Shown: one piece after another, positions 25,013 through 26,520 of the stretch | Layout of the letters: each line of letters begins with the position of its first letter | Numbering within the stretch: position 1 is the first letter of the stretch | Made by a program: the position numbers and the translations under genes | Origin: Parabacteroides sp. | Lineage (GTDB): Bacteria; Bacteroidota; Bacteroidia; Bacteroidales; Tannerellaceae | Direction of reading: 5' to 3' | DNA: 26,520 bases | NCBI GenBank assembly: GCA_020026285.1 | Contig: JAHHQS010000040.1 | Span: 1 to 26,520, forward strand | Notes under the pieces: model-generated | What the model was told of the DNA's origin: nothing | Database searches by the model: none | The model's input: only the letters and a program-made list of their open reading frames with translations

Positions 25013-26215
25013 TTATTTAATAGTTCGACCCGGATAAGCCTCAAGCGCTTTCTGCAATACCAGCAAGGCTTTAGCCAGATCTTCTTTTTTCAAAACGTAA
25101 GCCATACGAACTTCGTCTTTTCCCAAGCCCGGAGTCGTATAGAATCCAGAAGCAGGAGCCATCATTACCGTTTGTCCTTCGTATTCGAAGTCACTCAAGC
25201 ACCAGGCACAGAACCTGTCGGCATCATCAACCGGAAGTTTTGCCACCGTGTAGAAAGCTCCCATAGGAATAGGTGAATAACAACCCGGAATTCTATTCAA
25301 TCCATCAATCAAGAATTTTCGGCGTTCCACATATTCGTTATATACTGACAACATATATTCTTCAGAAGTATCTAATGAAGCTTCTGCTACAATCTGACCA
25401 ATCAAAGGAGGACTCAAACGAGCCTGACACCATTTCATGACATTTTCCTTGACCATTTTGTTCTTTGTAATCAAAGCTCCTATTCGGATACCACATTCAC
25501 TATATCTTTTGGAAACAGAATCGACCAGAACCACATTATTTTCAATTCCTTCCAAATGGAATGCAGAAATATATGGAGCCCCTGTATAACAGAATTCACG
25601 ATAAACTTCGTCTGAGAACAAGAATAAATCGTATTTCCTGACAATGTCACGAATCTGATTCATCTCTTTCTGAGTATACAAGTAGCCTGTCGGATTATTC
25701 GGATTACAAATCAATATAGCTTTTGTTCGAGGAGTAATCAATTCTTCAAATCGCTCAACTGAAGGTAAAGCAAATCCTTCGTCAATAGTTGAAGGAACAG
25801 TTTTAATCACAGCTCCACAAGAAATAGCAAAAGCCATATAGTTAGCATAAGCTGGTTCTGGAACAATAATTTCATCTCCCGGGTCCAGACAAGCCATGAA
25901 CGAAAAGAAAACAGCTTCTGATCCGCCGGTTGTTATGATTATATCGTCTGCATCAACCAAGATATTAAACTTGGCATAGTATTTAACTAATTTTTCACGG
26001 AAACTTCTAATACCTTCACTAGGCGAATACTCTAATACCGCTCGGTCAATGTGTTTCATAGCATCCATTGCCACTTGCGGAGTAGGAAGATCCGGTTGAC
26101 CAATGTTTAAATGATACACTTTGACTCCTCTAGCTTTTGCCTCATTAGCTAAGGGAACAAGTTTTCTGATAGGAGAAGCCGGCATATTGACTCCTCGTTG
26201 TGAGATATTTGGCAT
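25013..26215 (-). CDS. PLP-dependent class I aminotransferase (AspC/AAT-like)
   Basis: A 400-residue fold-type I aminotransferase. The cofactor and substrate residues are visible: Asn174 in NPNNPTG, Asp202 in SDEVYREF, Schiff-base Lys236 in DSVSKRYSECGIRIG, and carboxylate-binding Arg370 in KDEVRMAYV. The unusual SKRYSECG sequence around the lysine, in place of the common SKxxxxxGxR, is one I associate with a Bacteroidetes aspartate aminotransferase-like group. Aspartate or another amino acid is the likely substrate, and specificity is not decided by inspection. It is the first gene of the aminotransferase-permease-S41 unit and has its own promoter at 26244-26274. Confidence 0.9.
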   Translation of the reverse strand: MPNISQRGVNMPASPIRKLVPLANEAKARGVKVYHLNIGQPDLPTPQVAMDAMKHIDRAVLEYSPSEGIRSFREKLVKYYAKFNILVDADDIIITTGGSEAVFFSFMACLDPGDEIIVPEPAYANYMAFAISCGAVIKTVPSTIDEGFALPSVERFEELITPRTKAILICNPNNPTGYLYTQKEMNQIRDIVRKYDLFLFSDEVYREFCYTGAPYISAFHLEGIENNVVLVDSVSKRYSECGIRIGALITKNKMVKENVMKWCQARLSPPLIGQIVAEASLDTSEEYMLSVYNEYVERRKFLIDGLNRIPGCYSPIPMGAFYTVAKLPVDDADRFCAWCLSDFEYEGQTVMMAPASGFYTTPGLGKDEVRMAYVLKKEDLAKALLVLQKALEAYPGRTIK

Positions 26216-26243
26216 TATTTCTTCATTTTGTAAGTTAGAATGG

Positions 26244-26274
26244 CAAAGATATATATTAATTGTTAATCGTCAAC
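26244..26274 (-). promoter_or_regulatory. Promoter of the aminotransferase operon
   Basis: TATCTTTG (complement 26244-26251) matches the -7 consensus. GTTG (complement 26271-26274) lies 19 bp upstream as a 3-of-4 match to the -33 box. The start codon is 28 bp past the -7 box. Confidence 0.6.
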
Positions 26275-26520
26275 GGATATTCTCTTTTAATTTAAAAGCC
26301 CGACTCTCTCTTTTTATCCTATATTCAACTTTTAATATTGTTTTCACAATAATAAAATTCGCTCAAACGCGAATATTTCCTCAGACAGGAACTTATAAAA
26401 TAATCTCGCTACGAGATTTATATTTATATTTTATAAATATTTAAATAAGCCTATTATAAATTCATGTTATCCTAATTTCCGCAAATCATCTTGACTCTCG
26501 TGTTATAAATGGATATTTTG
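26275..26520. other. Gene-free AT-rich end of the window
   Basis: With the promoter region this makes about 305 bases without a gene. I see two small hairpins: attcgc/gcgaat (26357-26362 and 26369-26374) and aatctcg/cgagatt (26402-26408 and 26412-26418, followed by a T-rich stretch that could be a weak plus-strand terminator). No convincing coding sequence or RNA gene is visible; the next gene lies outside. Confidence 0.5.

Overview
The window looks like an ordinary chromosomal segment of a Bacteroidales bacterium (Bacteroides or a close relative). The DNA is AT-rich. Several genes are preceded by the Bacteroidetes sigma-factor pattern TTTG-N18/19-TAnnTTTG. Shine-Dalgarno sequences are mostly absent. 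There are many type II lipoprotein signals, and the ilv operon contains an acyl-ACP thioesterase, an arrangement I know from Bacteroides. No gene is visibly broken, and I see no insertion sequence, prophage, CRISPR array, tRNA or rRNA.

Layout. 82-2783: an exported papain-fold (C1) peptidase and a Tat-exported Gfo/Idh/MocA oxidoreductase are transcribed divergently from two interleaved promoters. 2973-8605 (minus): lipoprotein - Yip1-like membrane protein - smpB, then a terminator overlapping the smpB stop codon, then metH (cobalamin-dependent methionine synthase). 8717-11350 (minus): an ECF sigma factor, a translationally coupled protein with an inner-membrane helix and a C-terminal outer-membrane barrel, and a lipoprotein paralogous to the one at 7814-8605. 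11575-14346 (minus): a GH88 unsaturated glucuronyl hydrolase and a GHL10 (DigH/YngK-like) glycosidase. 14568-20738 (minus): the branched-chain amino acid operon ilvD-ilvB-ilvN-thioesterase-ilvC. 20977-21834 (plus): map. 22183-26215 (minus): PLP aminotransferase - LolC/E-type permease - S41 protease lipoprotein.

The best find is upstream of ilvD. A 27-codon leader peptide (complement 20655-20738) carries the run Val-Val-Val-Leu-Leu-Val-Ile. It is followed by a textbook intrinsic terminator and a 9-nt antiterminator partner placed just after the control codons. With a good promoter 33 bp upstream of the leader ATG, this forms a complete classical ribosome-mediated transcription attenuator for the ilv operon. 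It also shows that ilvD starts at 20535 and not at the upstream in-frame TTG.

Other points worth a look: the interleaved divergent promoters, whose two -7 boxes form a perfect 11-bp inverted repeat; an exact 22-bp-period array of three 18-bp palindromes between map and the S41 gene; the sigma factor/trans-envelope barrel/paralogous lipoprotein locus; and the thioesterase embedded in the ilv operon.
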